A DNA stretch of 5,705 bases from Lachnospiraceae bacterium. Its GTDB lineage: Bacteria; Bacillota; Clostridia; Oscillospirales; Ruminococcaceae. The notes under the pieces were generated by a model. The model was not told the origin of the DNA and ran no database searches. It saw only the letters and a list, made by a program, of their open reading frames with translations. Below are positions 1 to 4,357 of the stretch, one piece after another. The translations under genes were made by a program, and so were the position numbers. The DNA is taken from NCBI GenBank assembly GCA_023664705.1, contig JAMPFE010000102.1:1-5705 (forward strand), given 5' to 3'. Within the stretch, counting starts at the first letter, position 1, and each line of letters opens with the position of its first letter.

Positions 1-1
1 G

Positions 2-751
2 CTATTCGGAGCATTGCGTTTGCGGCTGTTTCTCTTTACGGGCGGCTTCTTCCTCTTGCTCCGACTGTTGCTCCAATTCGGTGAGGAGCTCACGGCGATA
101 CTTGTAATAAGTTGCGTGGCTTATCCCTGCCAGCTTGAGAACCTCGTCATTGCTTAAAGAACCGCCAAAGGTCTTGGAATATTTCTTGATCATTTCCTTT
201 GCCGGCTGCGATTTCTTGACGTTCAGCTTTGCGCCTTTCCTTTGCCCGATCTGCTTGCCGTTGATCCGAGCGGTGGCAATTCCCTCAACGGTTCGTTGGT
301 GAAGATCCGAGACTTCTTTTTCACTCTGTTGGAACGCAAGCCGAATTTGTTGCTCTGCGAGTATCATCAACACTCGATTTGTCGCGGCAATGTACTCATC
401 TGCGATCTGATTTCCCGTCATTTCAATCGAGTTTGTCAAGGACTGTCTGTAAACGCTCGTGCTAATGTGCGGTTCTTTCAAGAAAATAAGGCTTATTTCG
501 CGGTTGTATAAGGCTTGGTATTCGGAAAAGCCCTCATCAGCATTGCGGCTCATACGGGAAACGGAATCGAAAATGACGACATCGCCTTTCTCCAGATTAT
601 TCAGCAACTTTTGCCATTTAGGGCGGCTTTGGGTCGTTCCGGTGTAGGCTTCCTCAATAATCACCGCTGTCGGCTCATACTCTTGAATATTGCGGATTTG
701 CCGTTGAATATTCTGCGAGGGTCTTGAAATCCGTGCATAGCCATAAATCAT
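2..751 (-). CDS. Serine recombinase (resolvase/invertase family), 249 aa
   Basis: Complete gene for a small serine recombinase, an enzyme that cuts and rejoins DNA through a serine-DNA covalent link. The N-terminal catalytic domain (about residues 1-140) starts with YGYARIS; S9 is the expected nucleophile, with R7 and Q13 nearby. R43 (QSRPKW) and the R66/R69 pair (DSVSRMSRN) fit the other conserved active-site arginines. A long helix (about 125-160) leads to a TVEGIATARINGKQIGQRKG linker, and a C-terminal helix-turn-helix (about 198-222, DEVLKLAGISHATYYKYRR) should bind the crossover site. The tail is Gln/Glu-rich. The length suits resolvases and invertases, not the large integrases of 450 aa or more. 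The ATG has AAAGGAG 9 nt upstream. It has its own promoter and lies last in the leftward gene row. Whether it resolves, inverts or moves an element cannot be told, because no crossover site was identified. Confidence 0.95.
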   Translation of the reverse strand: MIYGYARISRPSQNIQRQIRNIQEYEPTAVIIEEAYTGTTQSRPKWQKLLNNLEKGDVVIFDSVSRMSRNADEGFSEYQALYNREISLIFLKEPHISTSVYRQSLTNSIEMTGNQIADEYIAATNRVLMILAEQQIRLAFQQSEKEVSDLHQRTVEGIATARINGKQIGQRKGAKLNVKKSQPAKEMIKKYSKTFGGSLSNDEVLKLAGISHATYYKYRRELLTELEQQSEQEEEAARKEKQPQTQCSE

Positions 752-779
752 AGTGTTACACTCCTTTAAGTGATATTTT

Positions 780-791
780 TAACGACCGTTA
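780..791. repeat. 12-bp palindrome in the recombinase leader
   Basis: TAACGACCGTTA has two perfect 5-bp arms around a 2-bp centre. It lies just downstream of the predicted start site of the recombinase transcript, a place where a repressor could block elongation. Operator function is only a guess. Confidence 0.35.
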
Positions 792-805
792 CTTTTATCA
801 GCTTT

Positions 806-834
806 ATTATACCACACTCGACCGAAAAAGTCAA
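806..834 (-). promoter_or_regulatory. Sigma-A promoter of the serine recombinase
   Basis: Read on the minus strand: -35 TTGACT (829-834), 17-bp spacer, -10 TATAAT (806-811). Transcription should start near 799, giving a leader of about 48 nt. It gives the recombinase transcription independent of the upstream row. Confidence 0.85.
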
Positions 835-854
835 GCACTTTTATAAGTTTTTTT

Positions 855-887
855 AAGCCGTTAGATCTATCAGTCGGCGAGCGGCTT
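855..887. repeat. Hairpin after the 72-aa HTH gene, related to 1170-1199
   Basis: AAGCCG (855-860) pairs with CGGCTT (882-887) across a 21-nt loop. The plus-strand 3' half (TATCAG, TCGGCGAGCGGCTT) resembles the hairpin at 1170-1199 (TATCAGATCG, AGCGGCTT). Both copies lie a few tens of nucleotides beyond a stop codon in the leftward row. Neither has a proper T-tract on the minus strand, so they look like intercistronic processing or stability structures, not terminators. Confidence 0.4.
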
Positions 888-922
888 TTGCGACGTTTAC
901 CTTATTATAATAGACAGACAGA

Positions 923-1141
923 TCACTTGAAATCCTTCGGGTTGAGGTTCAGCGCTTCTGCTACTTTTCGCATTGCTTTTCGGGAGCCGTTACCACTCAT
1001 CATTGCCGTGAGGTAGCTAACAGAATAGCCTGTTTTAGCGCTTAGGGTCTTGTACGTCCAATTCCTCAAGGTTAGTTGATATTTCACGGACGCGCGGAAA
1101 CGGTCAAAATTCAAAAATTTATCATACAAAGTTTTCCTCAC
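923..1141 (-). CDS. Small HTH DNA-binding protein, 72 aa
   Basis: Probable small Cro/C1-like regulator. The core WTYKTLSAKTGYSVSYLTAMMSG reads as helix-turn-helix (about residues 29-51), followed by a helix with AMRKVAEALNLNPKDFK that matches the end of XRE domains (valxLnvxpxd). I start it at the GTG at 1141, because AAAGGAGGTGA (1146-1156) is a near-perfect Shine-Dalgarno 7 nt upstream; an in-frame TTG six codons earlier lies inside that site. No promoter is visible directly upstream, so it is probably co-transcribed with the 135-aa gene that ends 81 bp before it. Its target is unknown; the 13-bp-arm palindrome at 1702-1736 is one candidate. Confidence 0.75.
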   Translation of the reverse strand: MRKTLYDKFLNFDRFRASVKYQLTLRNWTYKTLSAKTGYSVSYLTAMMSGNGSRKAMRKVAEALNLNPKDFK

Positions 1142-1169
1142 AAAATCACCTCCTTTCAAGGCGCGGAGT

Positions 1170-1199
1170 AACCGCCCGACCGTATCAGATCGAGCGGCT
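1170..1199. repeat. Intercistronic hairpin between the 135-aa and HTH genes
   Basis: AACCGCCCGA (1170-1179) can pair with TCGAGCGGCT (1190-1199) as a 10-bp stem when G-U pairs are allowed, with a 10-nt loop. It sits between the stop of the upstream leftward gene and the Shine-Dalgarno of the next. There is no T-tract, so read-through is expected. It shares sequence with the structure at 855-887. Confidence 0.4.
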
Positions 1200-1222
1200 T
1201 GCGTGTTATTATGCTTTGTGGT

Positions 1223-1630
1223 TTAGTCGATGTAGTCGTGGAACGTTACAACACCGTCAACAATCTTGTACTTGTTCAGGTCGTACCAGTCAAGCGGCGA
1301 GAGTTCCATAAGTTCATCAACGTTTATTGCCCTGCACTCGGTCAGCACGCCGCCGAGGTAGTAGCGGCAATCGTCCTCATTGTCGTATATATGTACGGTG
1401 TATTCGGTCGGTATTCCGTCCTTTGTGCAGTCATTGACAACAAACGCAAGAGACTTTGCGGTGAGAACCTCACGGAACGCATCGGCAAAAAGATTGTGCG
1501 CATTAAGCGCGGTTTCCTCATCAACAATTCCGCAGTTCGCGAGGTCGTTCAGGGTGTCGAGCGCAGCGCCAAAAGTGAGAATAACGTTTGCGGTGGTCAG
1601 GGTCTTAATGGTGTTTATGGTCTTTTCCAT
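1223..1630 (-). CDS. Unknown acidic protein, 135 aa
   Basis: A convincing gene of unrecognised function. The ATG has AGGAGG 10 nt upstream (in the CCTCCT at 1641-1646). The N-terminal third (KTLTTANVILTFGAALDTLNDLANCGIVDEETA) looks helical. The remainder is rich in Asp/Glu and aromatics, including YTVHIYDNEDDCRYYLGG and the C-terminal FHDYID, as in compact soluble proteins of phages and plasmids that modulate other factors. There is no signal peptide or membrane segment. It lies between the 91-aa and HTH genes in one direction. Its 162-bp upstream gap contains an opposing promoter and a terminator-bearing RNA (1682-1788), so its translation or transcription could be tuned there. Confidence 0.75.
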   Translation of the reverse strand: MEKTINTIKTLTTANVILTFGAALDTLNDLANCGIVDEETALNAHNLFADAFREVLTAKSLAFVVNDCTKDGIPTEYTVHIYDNEDDCRYYLGGVLTECRAINVDELMELSPLDWYDLNKYKIVDGVVTFHDYID

Positions 1631-1664
1631 AGTAGAAAATCCTCCTAAAAAATAAGTAGTGTTC

Positions 1665-1676
1665 GCCCGTTCGGGC
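1665..1676. repeat. Perfect 12-bp palindrome upstream of the 135-aa gene
   Basis: GCCCGTTCGGGC lies between the opposing -35 at 1682 and the ribosome binding site of the 135-aa gene. In the minus-strand transcript it could form a short GC hairpin, followed by a weakly T-rich stretch (CTACTTATTTTTT). It may be a weak attenuator or an operator; no stronger claim is possible. Confidence 0.35.
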
Positions 1677-1681
1677 AGGTC

Positions 1682-1710
1682 TTGACAAATCCCCGCGAAT
1701 ATGGTACAAT
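1682..1710 (+). promoter_or_regulatory. Consensus promoter firing against the leftward gene row
   Basis: TTGACA (1682-1687), exact 17-bp spacer, TACAAT (1705-1710). No plus-strand gene follows; a strong hairpin with a T-tract ends about 80 nt downstream. The -10 box lies inside the left arm of the palindrome at 1702-1736, so a protein bound there would block the promoter. Confidence 0.75.
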
Positions 1711-1736
1711 GTAATTGTATAGGTTACACTGTACCA
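1702..1736. repeat. 35-bp inverted repeat overlapping the plus-strand -10
   Basis: Arms TGGTACAATGTAA (1702-1714) and TTACACTGTACCA (1724-1736) match at 12 of 13 positions around a 9-bp centre. A further CCCCG (1691-1695) and CGGGG (1742-1746) flank it symmetrically. Size and position suggest a dimeric repressor operator, or the 5' fold of the RNA that starts near 1717. Confidence 0.6.
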
Positions 1737-1788
1737 CTTTTCGGGGAGTTGGCTCTTGCAAGTGTTCCAGCGCTTACAAGAGCCTTTT
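1717..1788 (+). ncRNA. Predicted short RNA antisense to an intercistronic region, about 72 nt
   Basis: The start is estimated from the promoter at 1682-1710. The end is a rho-independent terminator: GGCTCTTG (1751-1758) pairs with CAAGAGCC (1777-1784), an inner AAGTG/CGCTT stem sits beyond one mismatch, the loop is TTCCAG, and TTTT follows (1785-1788). There is no open reading frame of note. It is complementary to the leader of the 135-aa mRNA and stops 4 bp before the end of the 91-aa gene, so it could pair with the polycistronic transcript. The hairpin sequence recurs at 3445-3476 in the opposite orientation. Alternatively, the hairpin merely ends transcription between convergent units. Confidence 0.5.
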
Positions 1789-1792
1789 CCGA

Positions 1793-2068
1793 TTAGCTTA
1801 CTAAGAAGCGGCGGCTTTCGGTCGTTTTGGTGTACCTTGCCGCGACATCGGGCAGTTCCTTTTTGAGCGCGGTCGTGTCGAGACGAGAAGATGTCACCGA
1901 TTTCCAAGAAATCTTGTAAACGTCAACCGTCAAGGTGTCAACGCCCTTTTCGGTCATCGTCCGCTTGATTTCGTCCTTGATCGTCTCCGCTTCGGCGGTG
2001 ATCTCTTCGCTCATTCGCTGAAGCTCCTTGAGTTGGTGGAGTTTCTTTGCAAGTTCTTGTGTGCTCAT
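1793..2068 (-). CDS. Coiled-coil phage-type protein resembling the C-terminus of YqaJ nucleases, 91 aa
   Basis: The first half (residues 1-42) is a charged helix, probably coiled coil (ELAKKLHQLKELQRMSEEIT and on through EAETIKDEIK). The second half is VDVYKISWKSVTSSRLDTTALKK followed by LPDVAARYTKTTESRRF. That second pattern (strand, 'srlDtxaLKxxxPdvxxxYtkttxsRrF') is one I know from the C-terminal tail of YqaJ-type phage exonucleases and from small free-standing proteins on clostridial mobile elements. A role in DNA recombination or repair is therefore inferred, not shown. I start it at the ATG at 2066-2068, which follows AAGGAGGT; 27 extra upstream in-frame codons run through the leader and promoter. 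It is the first gene of the leftward unit controlled by the operators at 2146-2229. Confidence 0.85.
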   Translation of the reverse strand: MSTQELAKKLHQLKELQRMSEEITAEAETIKDEIKRTMTEKGVDTLTVDVYKISWKSVTSSRLDTTALKKELPDVAARYTKTTESRRFLVS

Positions 2069-2100
2069 TGTTGAGTACCTCCTTGTATAAAGTATTTTTT

Positions 2101-2133
2101 CAGAGTTCGGAGCGGGTCGCTTCCGTTTCTCTG
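2101..2133 (-). promoter_or_regulatory. Leader hairpin of the 91-aa gene
   Basis: In the minus-strand transcript CAGAG pairs with CTCTG, enclosing CGGAAGC opposite GCTCCG with one bulged base. It starts a few nucleotides after the predicted transcript start and is followed by AAAAAATAC, not a T-tract. It may stabilise the 5' end. Confidence 0.45.
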
Positions 2134-2140
2134 TAATTCT

Positions 2141-2169
2141 ATTATACACCTATTTCGTGTGAATGTCAA
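2141..2169 (-). promoter_or_regulatory. Perfect-consensus promoter of the leftward row
   Basis: On the minus strand: TTGACA (2164-2169), 17-bp spacer, TATAAT (2141-2146). Both boxes match consensus, so unregulated expression would be very strong. Operator O1 fills the spacer and touches the -10, and O2 lies just upstream of the -35, as expected for tight repression. Confidence 0.9.
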
Positions 2170-2229
2170 TAGGGATTATGCACAAAGTTTGTGTGCATTT
2201 TTCGTGCAACTTGTACACTTGTTTTGTGT
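2146..2229. promoter_or_regulatory. Three-operator array, copy 1 (O1-O2-O3)
   Basis: Three 15-bp palindromic sites of form ACAC-N7-GTGT: O1 ACACCTATTTCGTGT (2146-2160), O2 GCACAAAGTTTGTGT (2180-2194) and O3 ACACTTGTTTTGTGT (2215-2229). They start 34 and 35 bp apart. O1 covers the leftward promoter spacer and O3 covers the -35 of the rightward regulator gene. This is the layout of a phage-like immunity switch, in which one repressor shuts a lytic-type promoter and controls itself. The same array recurs at 3201-3284. The likely ligand is the XRE protein encoded at 2275. Confidence 0.75.
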
Positions 2230-2247
2230 GTTCCTTTGTGATATAAT
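2219..2247 (+). promoter_or_regulatory. Promoter of the XRE regulator
   Basis: TATAAT (2242-2247) is perfect; the -35 position at 17-bp spacing reads TTGTTT (2219-2224), a poor match. A weak -35 embedded in O3 fits a regulated, autogenously controlled repressor promoter. Confidence 0.65.
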
Positions 2248-2274
2248 GGAATTAGGGAAAAGGAGGTGTTCTAA

Positions 2275-2502
2275 ATGCCTATCAAATATAAAATTGACGT
2301 GTTGGACGCTTTGAAAAAAGCGGGATATTCTTCATATAAGATCAGACAAGAGAAATTATTAGGTGAGCGCGTTTTGTCAAGGTTAAGGCATCAAGAGAGC
2401 GTTTCGTATGATGTACTCGGCTTAATATGCAAACTCTTAAATTGTCAGCCGGGCGATCTGTTGGAATATGTTCCAGACGATGCCGATAAACAAGCGAAAT
2501 AA
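2275..2502 (+). CDS. Cro/C1-type (XRE) transcriptional regulator, 75 aa
   Basis: A single-domain helix-turn-helix regulator. It has the pattern of the short Cro-like family widespread on clostridial mobile elements: YKIDVLDALKKAGYSSYKIR, then the turn and recognition region (about residues 27-40, KLLGERVLSRLRHQESV), then a signature ending in ICKLLNCQPGDLLEY (about 51-65). The C-terminus is a short acidic/basic tail without a ligand domain. The ATG follows AAAAGGAGGTG at 8 nt. It is divergent from the leftward row and shares the 2146-2229 operator array with it. I infer that it represses the two perfect promoters at 2141-2169 and 3196-3224, and itself through O3. Its transcript ends at the terminator directly downstream. 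Confidence 0.93.
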   Translation: MPIKYKIDVLDALKKAGYSSYKIRQEKLLGERVLSRLRHQESVSYDVLGLICKLLNCQPGDLLEYVPDDADKQAK

Positions 2503-2549
2503 ACAGCAAAAGCGCGAGAGTTTTCAACCCTCGCGCCGTGCTGTGTTTT
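2503..2549. terminator. Bidirectional terminator between convergent genes
   Basis: Stem in two parts: ACAGC (2503-2507) with GCTGT (2540-2544), and GCGCGAG (2512-2518) with CTCGCGC (2530-2536). TTTT (2546-2549) follows on the plus strand and a T-rich TTTATTTC follows on the minus strand. It serves both the XRE gene, ending at 2502, and the leftward 122-aa gene, whose stop is at 2548-2550. Confidence 0.85.
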
Positions 2550-2916
2550 AAAGTGCGAACAGTACGCCGTTAGTACCGCTCAACATCGAGTAAGCGCAAA
2601 CCGATTCAATATCGCTGCAAGCGTGATTTTTGAAATCTTTATATTTTGCCGTGCCGCTGTCCTCGTCGTTGGGGTTTTCGTCATACCATTTTGACAGCCA
2701 GTCGAGCCGCTCAAGTTCGGTATCGAAAATCGCAAAGTAAAGATTTTCATTTTCATCATACACCGCCGCATAAAATTTGTGAGGGAGTACGTACCGCTTT
2801 AACGCTTCGCTGAATTGGTCGTAAACCTTATGATTACAGCGTCCGCCGTTTTTTACATAGGCGTAAATTCGCCAAGCAATTATAAAAGTGCCTATGCCGA
2901 TGTTAGTAGTTTTCAT
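2548..2916 (-). CDS. Unknown protein with hydrophobic N-terminus, 122 aa
   Basis: I do not recognise the family. It starts at the ATG at 2914-2916, with GGAGG 8 nt upstream; an in-frame upstream extension of 24 codons would run through the opposing promoter and is unlikely. Residues 4-20 (TNIGIGTFIIAWRIYAYV) are hydrophobic and could be a membrane segment. The rest is soluble-looking, acidic and aromatic (KFYAAVYDENENLYFAIFD, then LDWLSKWYDENPNDEDSG), with C-terminal cysteines at SDIESVCAYSM. It is the second gene of a leftward unit behind the 35-aa peptide, with its 3' end in the bidirectional terminator. Acidic, aromatic composition resembles the 135-aa protein at 1223, but I see no clear shared motif. 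Confidence 0.75.
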   Translation of the reverse strand: MKTTNIGIGTFIIAWRIYAYVKNGGRCNHKVYDQFSEALKRYVLPHKFYAAVYDENENLYFAIFDTELERLDWLSKWYDENPNDEDSGTAKYKDFKNHACSDIESVCAYSMLSGTNGVLFAL

Positions 2917-2938
2917 TTTGTAAACCTCCTGTAACCTC

Positions 2939-2967
2939 TTGACAATTTGAAATTGTTGTGATATAAT
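2939..2967 (+). promoter_or_regulatory. Perfect-consensus promoter firing into the 35-aa gene
   Basis: TTGACA (2939-2944), 17-bp spacer, TATAAT (2962-2967). No plus-strand gene follows. Its transcript would start near 2974 and run antisense to the small peptide gene at 3032-3139. On the minus strand the same bases are the leader of the 122-aa gene, where they have no evident coding reason to form a perfect promoter. Confidence 0.75.
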
Positions 2968-3031
2968 AGGTGAGGGAGTGAGCGGCAAGCCGTGCCGCTC
3001 TTATCACCTCCCCGTATTCGCGCGGTAGCTT

Positions 3032-3139
3032 TTAGCGTTTACGCTTGCCGCCGTGCTTGTTGTTGTCGTGTGCCGTTACGAGGTTGTACAAATTGCTAGC
3101 GAGACAAACCCCGAAAACGACGATTGAAGCAACAACCAT
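3032..3139 (-). CDS. Small hydrophobic peptide with basic tail, 35 aa
   Basis: A short gene starting MVVASIVVFGVCLASNLYNL and ending in HDNNKHGGKRKR. Residues 2-21 could span a membrane once, leaving a very basic cytosolic tail. AAGGAG lies 10 nt before the ATG, and a perfect promoter sits about 57 bp upstream (3196-3224), so translation is credible. Size and layout (one hydrophobic helix, charged end, structured leader, opposing promoter) match type I toxins such as Fst or BsrG, but I see no sequence relationship to a named family. The alternative is an ordinary small membrane protein of a mobile element. It is the first gene of a unit under the second three-operator array, upstream of the 122-aa gene. 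Confidence 0.65.
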   Translation of the reverse strand: MVVASIVVFGVCLASNLYNLVTAHDNNKHGGKRKR

Positions 3140-3143
3140 TTTG

Positions 3144-3190
3144 CAAAATCTCCTTCCTGTAAGGGGATTTTGTTTTGCTATCCCTTACAG
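3144..3190 (-). promoter_or_regulatory. Leader hairpin with possible RBS-masking pseudoknot
   Basis: At the very 5' end of the minus-strand transcript CTGTAAGGG pairs with CCCTTACAG (perfect 9 bp, plus-strand 3182-3190 and 3157-3165). The 16-nt loop contains CAAAATC (3166-3172 complement), which can pair with GATTTTG (3144-3150 complement), lying between GGAG and the ATG and including the last G of GGAG. The resulting H-type pseudoknot (loops of 9, 0 and 6 nt) would hide the ribosome binding site of the 35-aa peptide. Confidence 0.5.
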
Positions 3191-3195
3191 TTATT

Positions 3196-3224
3196 ATTAT
3201 ACACCTAATTCGTGTGAATGTCAA
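3196..3224 (-). promoter_or_regulatory. Perfect-consensus promoter of the 35-aa/122-aa unit
   Basis: On the minus strand: TTGACA (3219-3224), 17-bp spacer, TATAAT (3196-3201). It is a near copy of the promoter at 2141-2169, with the same operator O1' inside the spacer. Confidence 0.9.
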
Positions 3225-3284
3225 TAGATGATATACACAAAGTTTGTGTGTTTTGCTTGTGCAATTTGTACACATATAATGTGT
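3201..3284. promoter_or_regulatory. Three-operator array, copy 2 (O1'-O2'-O3')
   Basis: ACACCTAATTCGTGT (3201-3215), ACACAAAGTTTGTGT (3235-3249, a perfect palindrome) and ACACATATAATGTGT (3270-3284, perfect except its 3-bp centre). Start-to-start spacing is 34 and 35 bp, identical to the first array. No regulator gene lies to the right, so the second array is probably a duplicated control region that answers in trans to the XRE protein at 2275. Confidence 0.75.
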
Positions 3285-3806
3285 GAATATTCCTTGATGA
3301 ACAATAGCCGCCCAAATCAGCGCGTAAACGCCATTTTAAAGGCTTGTTCGCCTTTGATAGTGTAGTTACTTGTTTACCGTGTTATCATTGAATATAGCGC
3401 AATTTAACGGCGTTCTCGTTGATTTGTGAGCAGGTTATATATTCGGCTCTTGACGATGCCGGAACACTTGCAAGAGATCGAGGGTCGAGTCGTCGGAATG
3501 TTCGGCGGCGGTCGGTGTTGGTATGTATGGGATATTGGGCGGGGGTAGGTTTACATTTTGGAAGATTTTGGATGTTGGGGAAGGCTAACAGTTCATATTT
3601 TTTGTAAGTCGAAAAAATTCTGTCTACCGAAAATAGAATTGCATTAAAACCGCCTATGCCTCTATTAGCGCGTACAATGCGATTTAAGGTGCTTGCAAAT
3701 CTGGCAATGAAGTTACACTATTTGTACGGTAAAATTGATTGCGAGCGATTTTAAGGGGGTTAGCGTTGATTTTACGATAGTCATATGTGCTGGAAAATGG
3801 TTATCA
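3285..3806. other. Stretch without a supportable gene
   Basis: About 520 bp with only short open frames lacking ribosome binding sites. It contains a small hairpin AAAGGC/GCCTTT (3338-3355), an inverted second copy of the 1753-1784 hairpin sequence (3445-3476), an AATTCT/AGAATT inverted pair near 3618-3645, and two related words, GCGATTTAAGG and GCGATTTTAAGG (about 3680 and 3742). This is most likely decayed or recombined DNA between the operator-controlled unit and the ToxIN cargo. Confidence 0.6.
3445..3476 (-). repeat. Inverted second copy of the 1753-1784 hairpin sequence
   Basis: Read on the minus strand, this 32-bp segment matches 1753-1784 (plus) without gaps: the first 16 bases (CTCTTGCAAGTGTTCC) and the last 8 (CAAGAGCC) are identical, and the differences lie in between. 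CTCTTG/CAAGAG can pair here too, but the T-tract is missing. Sequence outside the segment shows no obvious similarity. Confidence 0.65.
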
Positions 3807-3880
3807 AAATTTTGGACAATTCTACCGTGTATAATAAATATTAAGAGAAATATTATATACGGCGAAAATGTCCAAAATTT
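3807..3880. repeat. 74-bp imperfect inverted repeat
   Basis: Outer arms AAATTTTGGACA (3807-3818) and TGTCCAAAATTT (3869-3880) are perfect. The inner CCGTGTATAATA and TATTATATACGG match with one mismatch. The element is A+T-rich and can fold into one long hairpin with no terminator T-tract. Its right edge abuts the point where coding similarity of the next gene remnant begins (about 3881-3890), suggesting a small inserted element or the scar of a rearrangement. Confidence 0.7.
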
Positions 3881-3889
3881 CATTGTTGC

Positions 3890-4285
3890 ATTCTCGACAG
3901 CAAAGAGCTCCGCGACAAGATGTCGGACAGGATCGAGGTATTGGATAAGGTAAAGCAATTGTTCCTGATTCCCGAAATGGAATGTATGACGGTCAAGCAG
4001 GTAGCGGATTATTACGAGGTATCTCTTTCCACAGCAAATGATCAATTCCAAAACAATCAAGATGAATTTAAGAGTGATGGCGTTTGTATCAAAACAACTG
4101 TAGACTTTAAAAATCTTAATTACGGGAAATCCGTAATTAAGAATTTGGCTCAACAGAACGGCAAACTCGTCATTACGCTCAACGACAATACCGAGTTGAT
4201 TATCCCTAATCGCGGAATAAGATGTTTCCCCAAACGTGCCGTTCTCCTTTTTGACAAAAATGCGATAACAATTGTTGTGAATTGA
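3890..4285 (+). pseudogene. Remnant of a phage-type HTH protein, missing both ends
   Basis: The reading frame carries ILDSKELRDK upstream of the first ATG (3920), then RIEVLDKVKQLFLIPEMECM, TVKQVADYYEVS (a probable helix-turn-helix) and, near the end, IPNRGIRCFPKRAVLLF. I know this series from longer phage/prophage proteins of about 200-300 aa, in which 'fpkRAVLRfGMLLRDSEVA' and a long C-terminal part follow. Here the frame ends soon after RAVLLF with an unrelated tail (DKNAITIVVN). At the 5' end the conserved frame continues upstream of the ATG to a stop near 3842 without another ATG, GTG or TTG, and no good ribosome binding site precedes 3920. I read it as truncated at both ends; a shortened protein from 3920 (121 aa) cannot be excluded. 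Confidence 0.65.
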
Positions 4286-4322
4286 GTAATAATGTATAAA
4301 GTTAAAAATTTTGAAAAAGCTA

Positions 4323-4351
4323 TTGACAAATCCAAAAAAATAGCGTATAAT
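4323..4351 (+). promoter_or_regulatory. Perfect-consensus promoter of the ToxIN locus
   Basis: TTGACA (4323-4328), 17-bp spacer, TATAAT (4346-4351). Strong constant transcription is needed in type III systems so that the RNA antitoxin stays in excess over the toxin, which is expressed by read-through of the terminator. Confidence 0.92.
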
Positions 4352-4357
4352 ATTCAA

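Larger units (their letters stand above)
2974..3200 (+). ncRNA. Candidate antisense RNA covering the 35-aa peptide gene
   Basis: The start is estimated from the promoter at 2939-2967. It carries a perfect 8-bp hairpin early (GAGCGGCA 2980-2987 with TGCCGCTC 2993-3000). It may end at the perfect 9-bp stem CTGTAAGGG (3157-3165)/CCCTTACAG (3182-3190), followed by TTATTATTAT, an imperfect T-tract. The result would be about 220 nt, fully complementary to the peptide mRNA. Both ends are inferred; termination at the first hairpin is the main alternative. Confidence 0.4.

Noticed and set aside
855..887. Rho-independent terminator for the 72-aa HTH gene
   Set aside because: On the minus strand the stem has a 21-nt loop and is followed by A's, not T's.
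1605..1907. Minus-strand open frame spanning the gap between the 91-aa and 135-aa genes
   Set aside because: It overlaps both genes in another frame, runs through the promoter/terminator unit, and has no good start site.
3419..3607. Short plus-strand open frames near 3419-3607, including one starting MPEHLQEIEGRVVG at 3456
   Set aside because: No Shine-Dalgarno, Arg/Gly-rich composition of random reading, and no recognisable family; the region overlaps the inverted repeat copy.
3713..4357. Long minus-strand open frame (214 codons) opposite the phage-type remnant
   Set aside because: It has a TTG start inside the ToxIN promoter, no ribosome binding site, a Phe/Ile/Leu-rich composition typical of antisense reading, and the opposite strand carries recognisable conserved blocks.
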